The notes below the pieces were generated by a model, which was not told the origin of the DNA, ran no database searches, and was given only the letters and a program-made list of their open reading frames with translations. This document shows, piece by piece, positions 11,808-24,560 of a DNA stretch of 64,000 nucleotides (position 1 is the first letter of the stretch; each line of letters begins with the position of its first letter). This DNA is from Atherix ibis (taxonomy: Eukaryota > Arthropoda > Insecta > Diptera > Athericidae), in contig OY282607.1 in the NCBI GenBank assembly GCA_958298945.1, forward strand, positions 30,450,500 to 30,514,499, read 5' to 3'. The position numbers and the translations under genes are program-made.

Positions 11808-12655
11808 TTACAATAATTGTTCAGAAAATAGCCTCATGGCCGTGGCCCTAAAAAATGGCCTGTAGCTCTCCCCCGAATGATTTCGCTTCAACCGACGATC
11901 ATAAAAAGAGTTAGGATGTTTGGATAAGCGAGTATGGAATTTCTTGTAATATTCTATGAAGTTGTCATGTACAAAAACAACATTTAAGATAGGGTGGATA
12001 ACATTATTACGAACATAGATAGGAGCATTGATAATTTTACGAAGGATTTTGACTGAAAATATTGAATGCAACGGTAATTTGATGGTTTGATTGAACCCTA
12101 AAGTTCAAGGTTGATAATTTAGATGGTAAGTCTAATTATTATTAGTAATTGTCTCTAATTTCGATTAAGTTCCAGTTTTTTCTGTCGTGTGTGTGGATTC
12201 CAATTTATTCGTTTATCCAATAATTCTAGATAGCGGATTTTAGTTTCTTCCGGTATTATGTTGCCGTTAAGAAGAAGTGGGATAGACGGTTCATGGCAGA
12301 GGGTAAGAGTAACATGTGCACTTTTTGCCTAAATAGCCTTAACATTTTGAAAACCAGTCTTGGAGTTTATGGATGTGATGTAGAATTTTTAAAGTAAAGT
12401 TAGGATCTTTATCTGCACTTAAAGTTGCTGTATTGTAGGCATACATAGGCGCAAGGAATATCGGAAGTATGAATATTGCATGAAATAGTACTAAGGGTGC
12501 TGCTCTGATGGAAATCACCTTTAATAGAAGTAAAATTAGAGTTTTCCTGGTTTTCATAAATTGGTAATAGACATTATGAAAAGCAGAATTTAAATATAAG
12601 ATAATAGGAAAAAGAAACGATGCTCTTTAGTTTCCATTCAAGTTCAGCATACAAG
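11808..12655 (-). pseudogene. non-LTR retrotransposon (Jockey-type) reverse transcriptase relic
   Basis: On the minus strand, pieces of the C-terminal half of a Jockey-type reverse transcriptase follow in the right order. They are KLKSIVSFSYYLI (about 12620), YAYNTATLSADKD (12430, the YADDTA catalytic box with both Asp lost), HVTLTLCHEPSIPLLLNGN (12290), IRYLELLDKRINWNPHTRQK (12215), and KILRKIINAPIYVRNNVIHP with a trailing FHTRLSKHPNSF (12045-11890). Frames change at least four times and stops occur. The copy is 5-prime truncated, as usual for this class. Confidence 0.8.
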
Positions 12656-14484
12656 ATGTAATTAGAGGTCTGTGATACATCGAAAAATAAATTAAATTTT
12701 ATAAAACTTTCCCTTTTAATACATACAACATTATCCTAGGGATTCTTAATATCAACATATAAAAAATATACCAAAATTTGTTTATATTCAATTGTGTCTA
12801 ATTTTCTAGAAGATCCAACAGATATAATTTATTCATTTTGTAAATCATCCTGGAAAAATTCTTATTTTAACCAAACCCATTAATTGGGGTAAAACAACGC
12901 CTTCAAAAATAATCATATTTTAATAATAAATATTTATCTCATTTGCATATGAAAGCTTTTTTTAATTAATACACGTATCATCAGAAAAAAATGCCTTTTA
13001 TTAAGAAGCATTGCAAAATATGTACGGGAAAAAAAATATTGCCGGAAATTGATGGCTTTATTGACAAAAAAGAAAATCAATAAATTATTCATTGAATTTT
13101 TTGTACAGAAAAAAAATTATTTGTACAAAATTGTGCAACTTTTTAAATATTGATGATGAAAAGAAGTAGTGAACGCCTAATAATCGTAAAGTAATTGTTG
13201 CGCCCACAACTATGGCCATATGAAAATATTCAAAAGAAATTATTGTTAATAAGTAGAAATATCAAATGATCAAGAATGAATATGACAGTTCCACACCTTA
13301 TTTCGCATTTTATTCAAAGATGTCAAGAATACCATCATACCCGTACCATCTCTAAGCTGTTGTAATATATTCATACGTACTCGTTTGCTTCCAAACCAAA
13401 TAAGTCTGACCGTCCTTCGGCAAGGTACAGTAATTTATCTGATTGCACACTTTCGAAGATTCTTACCTTTGCGATCATAGATACGATCATAGTATACGAG
13501 CACATAGTCGTACCTATCTTGCGCAACTGAGCATACTCATAAATATGAGTATATTTTCAGATAATCGTGGTAAGAAGTCCTTGTATCATGGCATAGATTT
13601 AATTAACCTCATGATTATCACCTGTTCTCTGACGAATATTTTTGCAATGCTTAATTCTGTTGATTGTTGATTTGAACACTAATTATTTGTGCAAAGATGT
13701 TTGCTGTTTCCATCCATACTGTGTGAATGCATTCTCTAATTTATATCGGATAACACAAAATATATTGATTCGACATTCCTTAGATACCAGTGATGAGTTG
13801 ATCTAATCACACAAATACATTTATATTATTCACGTGATTAGTATTATTATTATTATTGTGCAAGTGAACGAACGGACTTTTAAAATTGAAAAAGTGGTAA
13901 AAGTCAACATCCAAGGTTGAAAAAGTGATTGTTGTGAATAACATTGTATATTTGTATATCAACTTGTAATGCATATTAAAAGAATTTGAATAAAATTTAA
14001 AGATTGTTTGAAAACATATCAAACTAGTGTTGAGCAATAAACATTTTCTGGTACAATGTGGCTTATATTTAGATAAGAGGCATGTGACAGCTATTATGAA
14101 GGTGTCAAAAGTAGACCACATTGAAGAAACAACTTTGAAAGCATTTCAGTTAGGCTGTAATGAAAACAAGTAAGCAATAGTAAAAAAAATCTATCACTGA
14201 CTTGAGATTCGAACCATATACGAGCACTTATAAATTGGTTGTACTATTGTGCTTAATACAAGACCTTAATGGTAATATATATTTCCCCCTTAAAAAAATT
14301 ATCGATTTTCTTGGGACTTACGCACTTTTATTATGGAGGGTTATTCAATTTGCATTTCGGAAAGTAAAATTAAATAAATTTAATTTAAATTTAAACATTA
14401 TTTAAATAACTTCTACGTGATTTCTTACAGACGTAGATCCTTTTGGGAGAATTTTCGATGAATTTTTATTTATAGAACTATAAA
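12656..14484. other. AT-rich non-coding DNA
   Basis: No gene recognised. A short ATT microsatellite lies at 13843-13858. Confidence 0.55.
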
Positions 14485-14895
14485 AAAAAGTCCGACGGCA
14501 TCAAATACGGGATCTTTGACGACAATTGATATTACAAAATCTCGAAATTATGTGTTCTGTGAACTTTTCCCACCATAGTCAAAATTTGCAGTATTGTATG
14601 ACTTGTGGAGTCGTCACCACTTAACAAGTTTAAAATCTTCTAGTTTAGTCTAGATTAAAATCTTCTAAAAAGTCGGTTAGAGTTAACTGTAACGGTCTCT
14701 TCTTCTTCATTTCCGAAGAAATACTGGCTAATAAAACTTTTAGACCAAAATGCATACCGAACAGTCAATTTTCGCGGATACAATTCCTTCGAATATTAAC
14801 TGGTGGAATTTTGGAGCCCCATATATGACAATTTTGCTATATGACGTATCCACAAAGTGAAAATGAGCGTCATCGCTTTAAAAAATGCATGATCT
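14485..14895 (-). pseudogene. Tc1/mariner-related DDE transposase relic, copy 3
   Basis: The minus strand reads FSDDAHFHFVDTSYSKIVIY near 14850 (the first-Asp block of the family seen at 2.9 and 8.7 kb), then a decayed block equivalent to YFFxNEEEETVTVN near 14700, and weaker similarity to about 14490. Stops and frameshifts are common. Unlike copies 1 and 2, the region after the DDAHF block is well kept, so this copy comes from a different decay history. Confidence 0.65.
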
Positions 14896-15489
14896 CAAAG
14901 CGAAAACTTGGCCATGGATAAAATATCATATTTGTAGAAAGTGTATAAAATTTAAACGTACGCTTTGTTAATAAACCAGTCTAAAATATAAAATTAAAAA
15001 ATTTATATTAGGAAATATATCTTGAATGATCAAATATATATTTTACTGCTGTCTAATGACAGAGTAACACTTTCCAAACTCTAAAATGGATAACATTGTA
15101 TTTATTTATATCATTACTTCAATTATATTCATATAATAATAAGTAAACTAGACACTCTTATGTGCATATACAGTCGTATATAATTAGTTATACTTAAAAC
15201 GATTAATTGTAGTTTTCTTTAGTATTTAATAACGATCCTATTAATTGTAGTTTTCTTTAGTATTCAATAACAATATTTATATTTTATTATTGTAAAACGT
15301 ATATAACTTATCATTATTTTAAGGCAATTTTACATGCTACCGTTTTTATAGACTTGTTTTTTTTTGTTATGCAATTTTTCTTTCTGTTATCAGTACTATT
15401 GACTAATAAGAATATTTTTAAAAGTGTAAAAAATGAAATTAAAAGAAAAGCAATTTTTGCTTAAAAATATATATTTTTTTAAATTAGTT
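14896..15489. other. AT-rich non-coding DNA
   Basis: Nothing coding recognised apart from the tandem duplication listed separately. Confidence 0.55.
15202..15277. repeat. tandem duplication, 2 x 38 bp
   Basis: Two adjacent 38-bp units share ATTAATTGTAGTTTTCTTTA and diverge only toward their 3-prime ends, which indicates a recent local duplication. Confidence 0.8.
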
Positions 15490-16111
15490 AATTTTGCGGA
15501 CGCATTCCGAATGTTGACTGTGGCATATGGTGAAGCTACCTTGGACCGAAGCAACGTTTATGCTTGCAAGATGTTTTCAGAGGGCCGAGAAGATGTGAAC
15601 GGCGAAAAGGTCGAATGTTAAGGTTTTGCTAACAGTTTTCTTCGATTGCAGGGGCGTGGTGCATCATGAGTTCTTACCACAGGGTAGAACGGTGAATAAG
15701 GAATATTACCTGCAAGAAACGCCCGGATTTATGGTAGAACAAAAATTGCCTTTTGCATCGTTGCTTGTGCGTGAATTTTTGGTTAAAAACAACACACTAA
15801 TAATGCCGCAGCCACCGTATTCCCCAGAACTGGCCCCCTGTGACTTTTTCTTGTTCCCGAAAATGAACAGCCCCATGAAAGAACGACGCTACGCTACGAT
15901 TGAGGAGATAAAGACGGCATCGAAGGAGGAGCTGAACAAGATCACAAAAAATGATTTTGTGAAGTGCTTCGAGGATTGGAAAAAACGTTGGCACCAGTAT
16001 ATAATATCTGGTGAGGATTACTTTTAAGGGGACAAAATAAATATTCATAAATAAATAAATAATTTTTGGAAAAAACACAAAATTCGCGATACTTTTTGAA
16101 CAGACCTCGTA
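15490..16111 (+). mobile_element. mariner (family I) copy C, 5-prime truncated
   Basis: The 3-prime terminus is intact (AATTCGCGATACTTTTTGAA, then CAGACCTCGTA to 16111), but there is no 5-prime terminal repeat; family sequence starts abruptly at about 15490. Coding pieces are FADAFRMLTVAYGEATLDRS (helix-turn-helix start, 15500-15560), then a deletion joins GREDVNGEK to a VLTVFFDCRGVVHHEFLPQ block. LLVREFL and PYSPELAPCDFFLFPKMN (third catalytic Asp) follow, then the C-terminal FEDWKKRWHQYIISGEDYF. The first and second catalytic Asp segments are gone. Confidence 0.85.
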
Positions 16112-18480
16112 TATAAAAAAATACACAATTTATTGAAAAAATCTGCATAAAATATTCGTACAATTTTTACAACTAAATAATATAATTATATAAAAATTTA
16201 AAAAAAAAAACAATTTTCAATAAAAAAATTAATTTGCAAAAAAATGTATTGACAACAATGTACTGATCACTTTACCTATAAAGCAACCTGCAAAAATACA
16301 CTACTGTCTTGTTATAATTAAAAAAAAATTTATAATAATACCCCCAGTAAATGCCTCTAGTAATAAAAGTAATAATTTTAAATGGAAAATTTTAAATACT
16401 CATAAAAATATAATGTATCAAAATATGACAATACATACAGATATATTAAACAGCTTGAATTGACCCTCAAATATGTATAAAAATTAAATAGAAAGGAAAT
16501 TTTCATCAATCATTTCATACATTATTGTAAAATAAATTTTTATGTATAAAAAAATAAAAATAAAAAATTTTATGTGTATGAACAAAAATATTTAGTATCG
16601 CAAATAGTGTACAATTTCCAATAATACTAAATACTAAACGGAATGTGAACAATTTCTTTCTATCATAAAATAATGTTTTAAAGGTACATTATTTATATAT
16701 GAATAATTGACATTTTGATAGTCTGTAGATAGATATTTTTAAAATGATTGTCAATAGTTAGTTAACACTTAAAATTAAAATTTCTTCACTTGAAATATTT
16801 TTAAATGAAATCTAGTGCGTGTCTATCGTTTTATTGTTACTGTAACTGGAAAATGTATTTAAATTTTTAGCAATTTTTATTTCAACATTATTATTTTCGG
16901 TTTCATTTTCAGTCTCCGCAATTATAGCATATATACCATAATCGATAAAAGGTATAGTATCTAAATACACAAATTTCTTGATAAGTATCTTAGTCAGACG
17001 GAAAAAAAATTGTGAAAAAATGTCACAATATGATTTCCAAACACGTTAAATACTCGTATCTTATTTTCTTAAGAAAGTTAATACTGACAATGTCGTGACA
17101 CCACAGTTATCACTTGCTTTTTATTGTGGTCGATTATTTCTTAAAATCAATAAGAAAAATTTAACGCTTACCAGTCAAGTTTACTAGAAATTATTAATAT
17201 AAAATTCATCATAAATGAAATATTCTACATTTTATTTTTTTAATAAACACACTGTTGATAAATAAAAAAATACTTATAAGCTATAATTTGGCAAAAAAAA
17301 AATTGTGTTAATAATTTGCACAAATTCAAAACGAAAAATAAATGTTCATTCCATGTACAAATATGGTATGTACTTGTAATAAATGTCTGGAATTTTTCAT
17401 TACAAAGTTTCTATAATAAAAAAAAATGTGTTGCAAACCTTTTTTACACATCCTCTTATGATGATTTTTATATTAAACTTTAAAGCTTCCACATCACGAT
17501 TTTACTGGGTTTTCATCATTGTAACAATCTATGAATTTTTACAAACTACGAGGATATACAATTTTCATGTTATTAAAAAGAAAAACAATAATAATGAAGC
17601 AATCTTATATAAATTTTGAATGTTTTGAACAAAATTTTTGAAGAAAATTCAGATATTTTTTTTTATACAACTGTAGTAATATTATAATTTCCTATTGCAA
17701 TTTTAAAATTGTATAATTATGAATGACTTGAAATTCGAATTAATTAATAAAACATACTACCAGAACGTGATGTGTAGATGCTAGGTAAATAAATAACTTT
17801 CTTAAGCAATTTCCAAGATTGTGAAAAGTAAAACGAGTATATAAAAGCTAACTAATCCTTACACTAGTAGGTGTCTTACATAAACATAATTTGAATTACT
17901 GCTGAAAAAATTTACTATAAAATTTGTTTTCGTATTCATAATTATATTTATTTATATTTTCTTTTTATAAAATTAAGAGTTCAATTTTCGAATAGTATTT
18001 TTGTTGTATTTTATATAAAATGGAATAAAAATACATTTTATATAGTATATTGTACAATAAATAATAACGATAGTATAATAACTAATAGATACATTAATTT
18101 ACTACAAAAAACACGTTGATTCATTGTAAATTTACACTGTACAACGAGTACAGTAAATATTTTTATTTCTAGAAATTCATATGTAATATATACAATATAT
18201 TTTTAAATTAAATACCTTAGGGCATTTAATTAAAAAATATATTGTATATTTATGTGTCCATGTATATGTATGGTTTTTAACCTTAATTGAAAATTTATTT
18301 CGTCAATATCATATTATTTACACCATTGATTATAGTATAATTATTGGAATAAAAAATATTTAAAGAGTAATTTTATATTGAAAATATTCTCTCCATAGAA
18401 TTACAAAAAAAAAAACTTTAATCGATTCTTTTTTTATCTTAATATAAATATTAATCTTTTTTTATTTATTTTGTATCTGT
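16112..18480. other. AT-rich non-coding DNA
   Basis: About 2.4 kb with no recognisable gene, RNA or repeat family. Confidence 0.6.
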
Positions 18481-18920
18481 TTTAAGATGATATTTTCGTC
18501 TATTATATGGTTAATTTCGTGCAGTTTGGTGCGCTACCGTGCTTCGTCCAGTAAGATGGGTGGCCATTTTGTCCATTTCGGGTTGTTGTCTTTGTCCAAT
18601 ACGGGTGTCTATCTACAATTGGTTTTTCCTTCCGAAAACTGGTACTGTAATTTCCGTGTTTTTTTTTGTTGAATAGATTAGATTCTTTTATTTCGGAAAA
18701 AAACACTTGATGACTGATGGCATTTCAGGTGTTTCTTCTACACTTTTTTTTTGTTAAATAGCCCATAGTAAGGCTAATGGGATAAAAACCATGCCTCAAT
18801 GGTGTAAATGGGCCGGCTTTGTATTTTAATAGCAAAAAATTCACCCTGGCCTATTATTACAGTATCATTTAACCCTTCTATCAATAATCAAACTTTCCAA
18901 CGTTGTTCAATAACCAGAAA
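18481..18920. other. unassigned segment before mariner copy D
   Basis: About 18480-18660 is less AT-rich than its surroundings and is open on both strands for about 60 codons. I recognise no protein. It could be an old repeat. Confidence 0.4.
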
Positions 18921-19867
18921 TACGAGGCCTGTTCAAAAAGTATCGCGAGTTTTGTGTTTTTTTAAAAATTATTTATTTATTAATGAATATCTATTTTGTC
19001 CCCTTCAAATTAATCCACACCATATATTATGCACTTGTTCCAACGTTTTTTCTAATCCTCGAAGCACTTTAAAATATCATTTTTTGTGATCTTGTTCAGC
19101 TCCTCCTTTGATGCCGTCTTTATCTCCTCAATCGTAGCATAGCGTCGTCCTTTCATGGGGCTCTTCAGTTTCGGGAACAAGAAAAAGTCATAACCATAAA
19201 CCCATGATTCGTCATCAGTTATGATTCTCTGGAGCAAATTTGGGTCGTCGCGGACAGAGTCCAACAGCTTCTTAGCAATGTTAATGCGATGCTGTTTTTG
19301 GTCAAAATTGAGCAATTTTGGTACGAATTTCGCGGCAACCCGTCTCACACTCAAATCATTGGTAAAAATCGAATGGCACGAGTCAATCGATATGTTTAAG
19401 TCCTCAGCAACTTCTCTAACGGTGATTCGACGATTGGCCAATACTATTTTCTTCACTTCATCAATATTTTCGTCTGTTGTTGACGTGCTCGGGCGTCCGG
19501 CACGCTTTTCGTCGTTCACACCTTCTCGGCCCCCTGAGAAGATTTTGTATCACCGATAAACGTTGCTTCGGTCCAAGGTAGCTTCACCACATGCCACAGT
19601 CAACATTTGGAATGCATCCGCGCAATTAATTTTGTTTTTCATACAAAATTTGATACAGATTCTTTGATGCATTTTTTGGAATGGGCAAAAGTCGAAGACA
19701 AGCCAAAACACGTGCAAGCAAAGCAGCTGTCAAAAATTAACTGAACATTCAAAATGGTCGAACTTGTTGACATGAGTACCAACATAACGCCACAAAAAAA
19801 TCGAAAATCGTATATACGTAACCCGCGGAAATTCAAACTTCGCGATACTTTTTAAACAGATCTCGTA
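18921..19867 (-). mobile_element. mariner (family I) copy D, deleted in the catalytic domain
   Basis: Terminal repeats are at 18921 (TACGAGGCCTGTTCAAAAAG, the 3-prime end) and 19867 (5-prime end). The minus-strand coding part starts near 19675 with a decayed start-codon area. It keeps the helix-turn-helix region (NCADAFQMLT, then EKRAGRPSTST, IVLANRRITVREVAEDLNIS, RRVAAKFVPKLLNFDQKQHR) and IITDDESWVYGYD with the first Asp. A deletion then fuses YGYD to FFLFPKLKSPMKGRR, removing the second Asp. It ends near KTASKEELNKITKNDILKCF. This copy best preserves the N-terminal half of the family. Confidence 0.88.
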
Positions 19868-19869
19868 CA

Positions 19870-20440
19870 AGAATATGCGAGCAACTTTTTGAGGAAGAAT
19901 ATTCTGATGAAGATGCATTTTCAAACAGTGAATGGTTTTCTTCACCGAAAGATCTCTTTGAAGCAATTACTTACTGAAATATCTGACGGCGATGAGGGCA
20001 TGGAAAATTGCCACAGATAAGTGAATCTCGATGATGATGACAAAGAATTGGCAAAATTGAAAAATTCAGATTTTGAGCATTTCGTCTGCAAAAAGCAAAC
20101 AAAATGGAGTCTAACACCAAGTTCTCTAAAGCATGTCAGTTTCGGCTACATTCAAATGTTTTCTACGCGCAAAACTTATATTACATCGATATATGGGAAC
20201 TTTACCAAGCAAAATACTGCAAAAAAAATACACCCTATATGGAAGGATGTCACACCGGAAGAAGTGTACGCATTTCTGAAGATTCTCATTGTCTGTTAGA
20301 AATATTCCCCTTACCGATCATTCTACTGATATATGGAAAGCAACTGTCACGCTTTATGCTTAGCAATAATAAAAATAAACCAATTTTGGAACATTCGCAG
20401 TTTTATACGATTTGATAATGTCACAAACCATAAGACTGCA
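19870..20440 (+). pseudogene. piggyBac-like transposase relic
   Basis: Right after mariner copy D the plus strand holds a decayed acidic N-terminus of the piggyBac type (DEDAFSNSEWF-like coding, then DGDEGMEN near 20000). It continues with KNSDFEHFVCKKQTKWSLTP and IHPIWKDVTPEEVYAFLKIL (20220-20290), which matches the conserved W-T-x-EE-x-FL-I start of the DDE_Tnp_1_7 domain. The catalytic Asp region is absent. Stops at about 20019 and 20297 break it. I am fairly confident of the superfamily, less so of the exact ends. Confidence 0.55.
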
Positions 20441-20473
20441 CTAATAAGAGAGACATATGGACAATGCGAAATT

Positions 20474-20542
20474 AAAAATAAGAGATACCCTCAACGATTC
20501 TGTCAATAACCGGGTAGCCCGTTGAGGGTATCTCTTATTTTT
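20474..20542. repeat. perfect 23-bp hairpin
   Basis: Arms at 20474-20496 and 20520-20542 are exact reverse complements (AAAAATAAGAGATACCCTCA plus ACG), around a 23-nt spacer. The structure follows the piggyBac-like relic. It could be two abutted transposon ends or part of that element's subterminal repeats. Confidence 0.85.
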
Positions 20543-20648
20543 TTTATATACACAATCATTCTATTGTAGTAAACTTATTTCTAACACTAGTAACATTTTT
20601 ATTGCTAAAACTAGTTGATATTGCAATTTAGAAGTATTTAAAAAAATA

Positions 20649-21867
20649 TACCAGGTGTAAAAGCTTAAATTCGCTGTTTGGTCATAGATACCGTGAGTGA
20701 GCGTATTAAGCTACCATGGGCACGCCATACTTTTTTTATGAGCTTGACGTATGTCAACATTAATCAGTGCACATTGTCAGCAATTTCGTAAAACAGAATA
20801 CATTTTTCCTTTGGTAATCATGTCTAATTTTGTACTAGAAAAAGAGCATATGCGGGAAGCGCTGCTTTTCTGCTTCAATTTGAAGAAATCGGCTGCCGAA
20901 TCGCATCGAATGCTTATGGAGCCCTATGGTGACAGTGCTTTATCGGAAACAACTTGCCAAGATTGGTTTCGTCGGTTCAAAGACGGCAATTTTGACTTGT
21001 GGGACAAGAAGCGTGAAAATCGGCCTAGGAAGGTTGAGGACCATCAATTGGAGGCTCTATTGGATGAAGACGATACCCAATTGCAAAAAATGTTCGCGGA
21101 GCAATTGGGTGTTACTCAACCAGCCATTTCCATACGTCTGCGTACCGCATGAATTGAACGATAGGTAGATTGAGCGACGCCAAAACACATGCGAAATCTT
21201 GCTCGGCAGACCAAAAAGAAAGTTGTTCCTGAATCGGATTGTGACAGGCGTTATACGCAAGAAATCGTGGATTGATCCCGGTGAACCATCAACATATTCC
21301 CTAAGACCGAATCGCTTCGGACGGAAGACGATGCTGTGCGTTTGGTGGGATCAGCAGATTATCGTCTACTATGAGAAGTTGAAACCTGGTGAAACTGTCA
21401 ATGCCCACCGCTACCATCAACAACTGATCAAATTGCACCATGCTCTGCGTGAAAAAAGGACGTATAAGCAACAAAGACATGACAAACTGATTTTCCTCCA
21501 CGACAATGCACCATCGCATACGTCAAAAATGGTCCGAAACTACTTGGAGACACTCAACTGGGTGGTGCTACCCCATCCCGCTTATTCACCTGATCTGGTC
21601 CCTACCGACTACCACCTGTTTTCGTCGATGGGCCACGCGCTCGCTGAGCAGCACTTCGATTCTTACAAAGGCGTCCGAAAATGGCTTGATGAGTGGTTTG
21701 AAAGAGAAGATTTTTTTTGGCGTGGTATCCACAAATTGCCCGAGAAATTGGAAAAATGTGTAGCTAGCGAGAGTAAGTACTTTGAATAAATTTGTTTCTA
21801 CTTTCTATGAAAAAACCAAGTGTTTTTTTGACTAAAAAACAGCGGATGTAAGCTTATATACCTGGTA
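20649..21867 (+). mobile_element. mariner (family II) copy 2
   Basis: The element is 1,219 bp including TA on each side. The left end reads TACCAGGTGTAAAAGCTTAA and the right end is its inverse, finishing TTATATACCTGGTA. Both ends are intact and match the copy at 8.9-10.2 kb. Confidence 0.92.
20820..21789 (+). pseudogene. mariner (family II) transposase, deleted
   Basis: The ATG at 20820 opens MSNFVLEKEHMREALLFCFN and the helix-turn-helix region runs in frame to about 21150 (CQDWFRRFKDGNFDLWDKKR, EQLGVTQPAISIRLRT). A short deletion then breaks frame before VPHELNDR. A second deletion removes the segment after VTG, so the first catalytic Asp and its Glu-Lys-Trp neighbours are missing. The second Asp (FLHDNAPSHTSKMVRNYLET) and third (YSPDLVPTDYHLF) remain in one frame to the TAA at 21789. 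The ends look fresh while the protein is dead. Confidence 0.9.
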
Positions 21868-23899
21868 TGATATTATTAAAAAAATGAGGATTTTAATTTC
21901 TATTTTGTAAAGTTTATTTTTCTTGATTATGTTACAAATTGTCACATAAAATTGGAAGCTTTTGTATTACATAAAAAAAGAAAATGATACAAATCAAAAT
22001 ACTATGGCTTTTTTAATTACCATATTTTTTTTTTTTTTGGATTTTCTTATAAGGTCATTAAAAAAAAAGTTAAGTTAGTTTTAATTACATCAAAGTATAT
22101 AATATTGTATATTACTACAACAAAAAATGTGCCCGTGGTTATTTAATAATAATCATTACATGTCGATTGATCAATATCGCCAACAGATCTAAAAAAAATT
22201 GAAGCTATTTAACAATAGTACATACGTATTGTAGAAAGAAGTATGTGAGTTTATAATGAATATATTTTATAAAAACCACAAAGATATATTATATGTTTAT
22301 AGATGCACAAATCAATTGTACATAATAAACGGAATTGATTAATTACGTAATAAAATACCTTCAGGTAGTAACTGCATAGTTTATAAAGTTATTGCAATAA
22401 AAATTTTCAATAGCAGAAATGCGAAAAATTTCATATTACCAAATAAAATAAATAAAAAATAACTAACTAATTTACCTTCAAGATGAACTTTTTAAAATAT
22501 GAAATTAAGATAACTTTGACTTCAGATTATAAAGAAATGAATTACTTTCCACAGCTGCTATAATATATAGTAATGGTTAACTACTTAAAATCTGAAGTAG
22601 GTACATATACACGTATACATAGTCTTATTAAAATAATCATACAAATACGATAAACTGATTATATAACTGACTAATTATGTACATATTTTTAATGTCCAGT
22701 TGACTTACACTATTTTATTCTTTTTATTATTTAAAAAAAATTATTATTTAAAAAAATCATTTGGCACAAATTTCTAAGCATAGTCTTAGTAAAATATGCT
22801 AAAAAAATATGATGTAAAATGTTAAAAGTGATTATACTAATGCAAGATAGTTACAATAATCAGTTTTATGATCAGTTTTATCTGAATACTCATTATTTCT
22901 TAGCTGTCTCTTTGGTTTTTCATCACTTCAAGTATATAATTATAGTAGATCTTTTACAAAAGTTCATCTTAATTAGAAATGCGCATATTTTTACTACACG
23001 TATAAGCATCTAGACCGGATGTTTCCAAAGACTTCTAAGATAATTCGACTAATTCTACGAGTACAAAATTTTTTTATATCTTCTAGTGAATTACTTTAAC
23101 AGTAAACGCTATGAAATCATAGTTGTAGTAATGTTTTTTTATTACGACACTTGAAGATAATTGCTTTTTTTACTCAATTCACGTTTATGACTTTTTCGCT
23201 GCCAGCACATACTAAGATTTTTCTTATTTGTACAAATACACCATTAATGAAAATACTATGAAAATGGATGAAAATTGAAAACGCGTAAGCTTAATTGATA
23301 ATAAGCAATAATTAGCACGTTTTTGCTTATAAAAGAAGAAGATAGAGTTATTGATAACAACTCCATTTTCATTATTAGTAATTAAAAAAAAAACGAAGAA
23401 GCAAATAACTAAGGAATTTTGTATAAGCTTTACTAGTAAACAGTTACAAAATAATCACAAATAAATAAACCAATTAAATTTTATTTACTATCTAAGTTTA
23501 TTAACTACTATATTTTGATCCACTTCCGGCATTCATTTGGCACGGACACTTATTCCTTATCTGCATTGCTTGCTTATACAAAATGGCAAACAACTTCCAC
23601 AATCTTGCGTTGAAATTCAGACTGGACATATAATGAGACCTTCTTAGCGTCTTACTAGCAAACTATAAACAATCCAGACTACTCAATATCCTAGCCCAAA
23701 GTCTAGGTATGAAAATTGTCTATCATCCATAACTTATATTAGAAACCATGCACGTCCTATTTGCATATCCTATGGCCAAGAAAATCATACCAAGAATTTC
23801 GTTGCGAGTATGGTTCTCCCATAATTCAGCTTCTTGATCTAACAATTTTCATTTCCGTTTAAGCTGATCAAATACACCGACATGCTTAAAAAAATTTAA
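21868..23899. other. AT-rich non-coding DNA
   Basis: No gene recognised. The last part (about 23520-23890) is less AT-rich and may be an unrecognisable upstream portion of the retrotransposon relic that follows. Confidence 0.5.
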
Positions 23900-24560
23900 C
23901 AAACCTTGACAGATTTAGTCGCTGATGCTCCACAGAAAAGCATATGGAGCCCCAGTTGATACGATCTGCCGTGTATCCAACAAAAAATCCCAACACCAAA
24001 AACTCTCCAAACAAAAATCGAAATCCTCCAAAACTATTTACGTAAGTGGAGAATAAAAGTTATCAAACCCAAAAGTGTCCAAGTTATTTTTACTTTTCGC
24101 CATGGACTATGCGCTCTTATATATCTTAATGACAGTGCTTGACATGGAAACCACCCACAAAACTTAAAAGACTAGAAAGAATTATACGATACCGCCAACT
24201 ACTTGGACTACAAGTTCTATGCCTTTTATAGATAGTAAAGTACTTTAATACAATGCCTACTAAAGTTAATATGAACTTACGAACTAGAAATCTACGGCTC
24301 TACACTAAGCTTCTCAATTCAGTCAAAAATAGTTCGTAAAATTATCGATTCTCTCTTTTATGTTCATAACATTCTTATCCATAATATCCCTAAAGTTACA
24401 TTTATTCGTGATCTCACGCTATCTCGTTTAAAAAAATTTCATTCTTAACTTTCCAATTATACTTATCCTCTTGTTCGAGAGGTATTCTCTAATACCATCT
24501 CTATAAATACCCATCGACGACTTTAACGTCGCTAGTCCTGCGGTTTGTTCAAATACTAAC
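23900..24560 (+). pseudogene. Jockey-type reverse transcriptase relic
   Basis: On the plus strand, decayed coding gives LQNYLRKWRIKVIKPKSVQV (about 24025-24085), which matches the region after the catalytic box in Jockey-type enzymes. It is followed by a piece equivalent to the GxxLWG region (ELEIYGSTLSFSIQSKIVRK, 24285-24345), then IIDSLFYVHNILIHNIPKVT and FxSxLSNYTYPLVREVF. Stops occur every 20-40 codons. The catalytic YADD box is not recognisable. The order of blocks agrees with the relic at 11.8-12.7 kb, in opposite orientation. Confidence 0.65.

Noticed and set aside
13807..14121. Minus-strand open frame of 104 codons ending in Asn repeats
   Set aside because: Asn run comes from an ATT microsatellite; no domain or splice evidence.
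14199..14215. tRNA B-box-like GGTTCGAATC on the minus strand
   Set aside because: No A box or cloverleaf pairing at the required upstream spacing.
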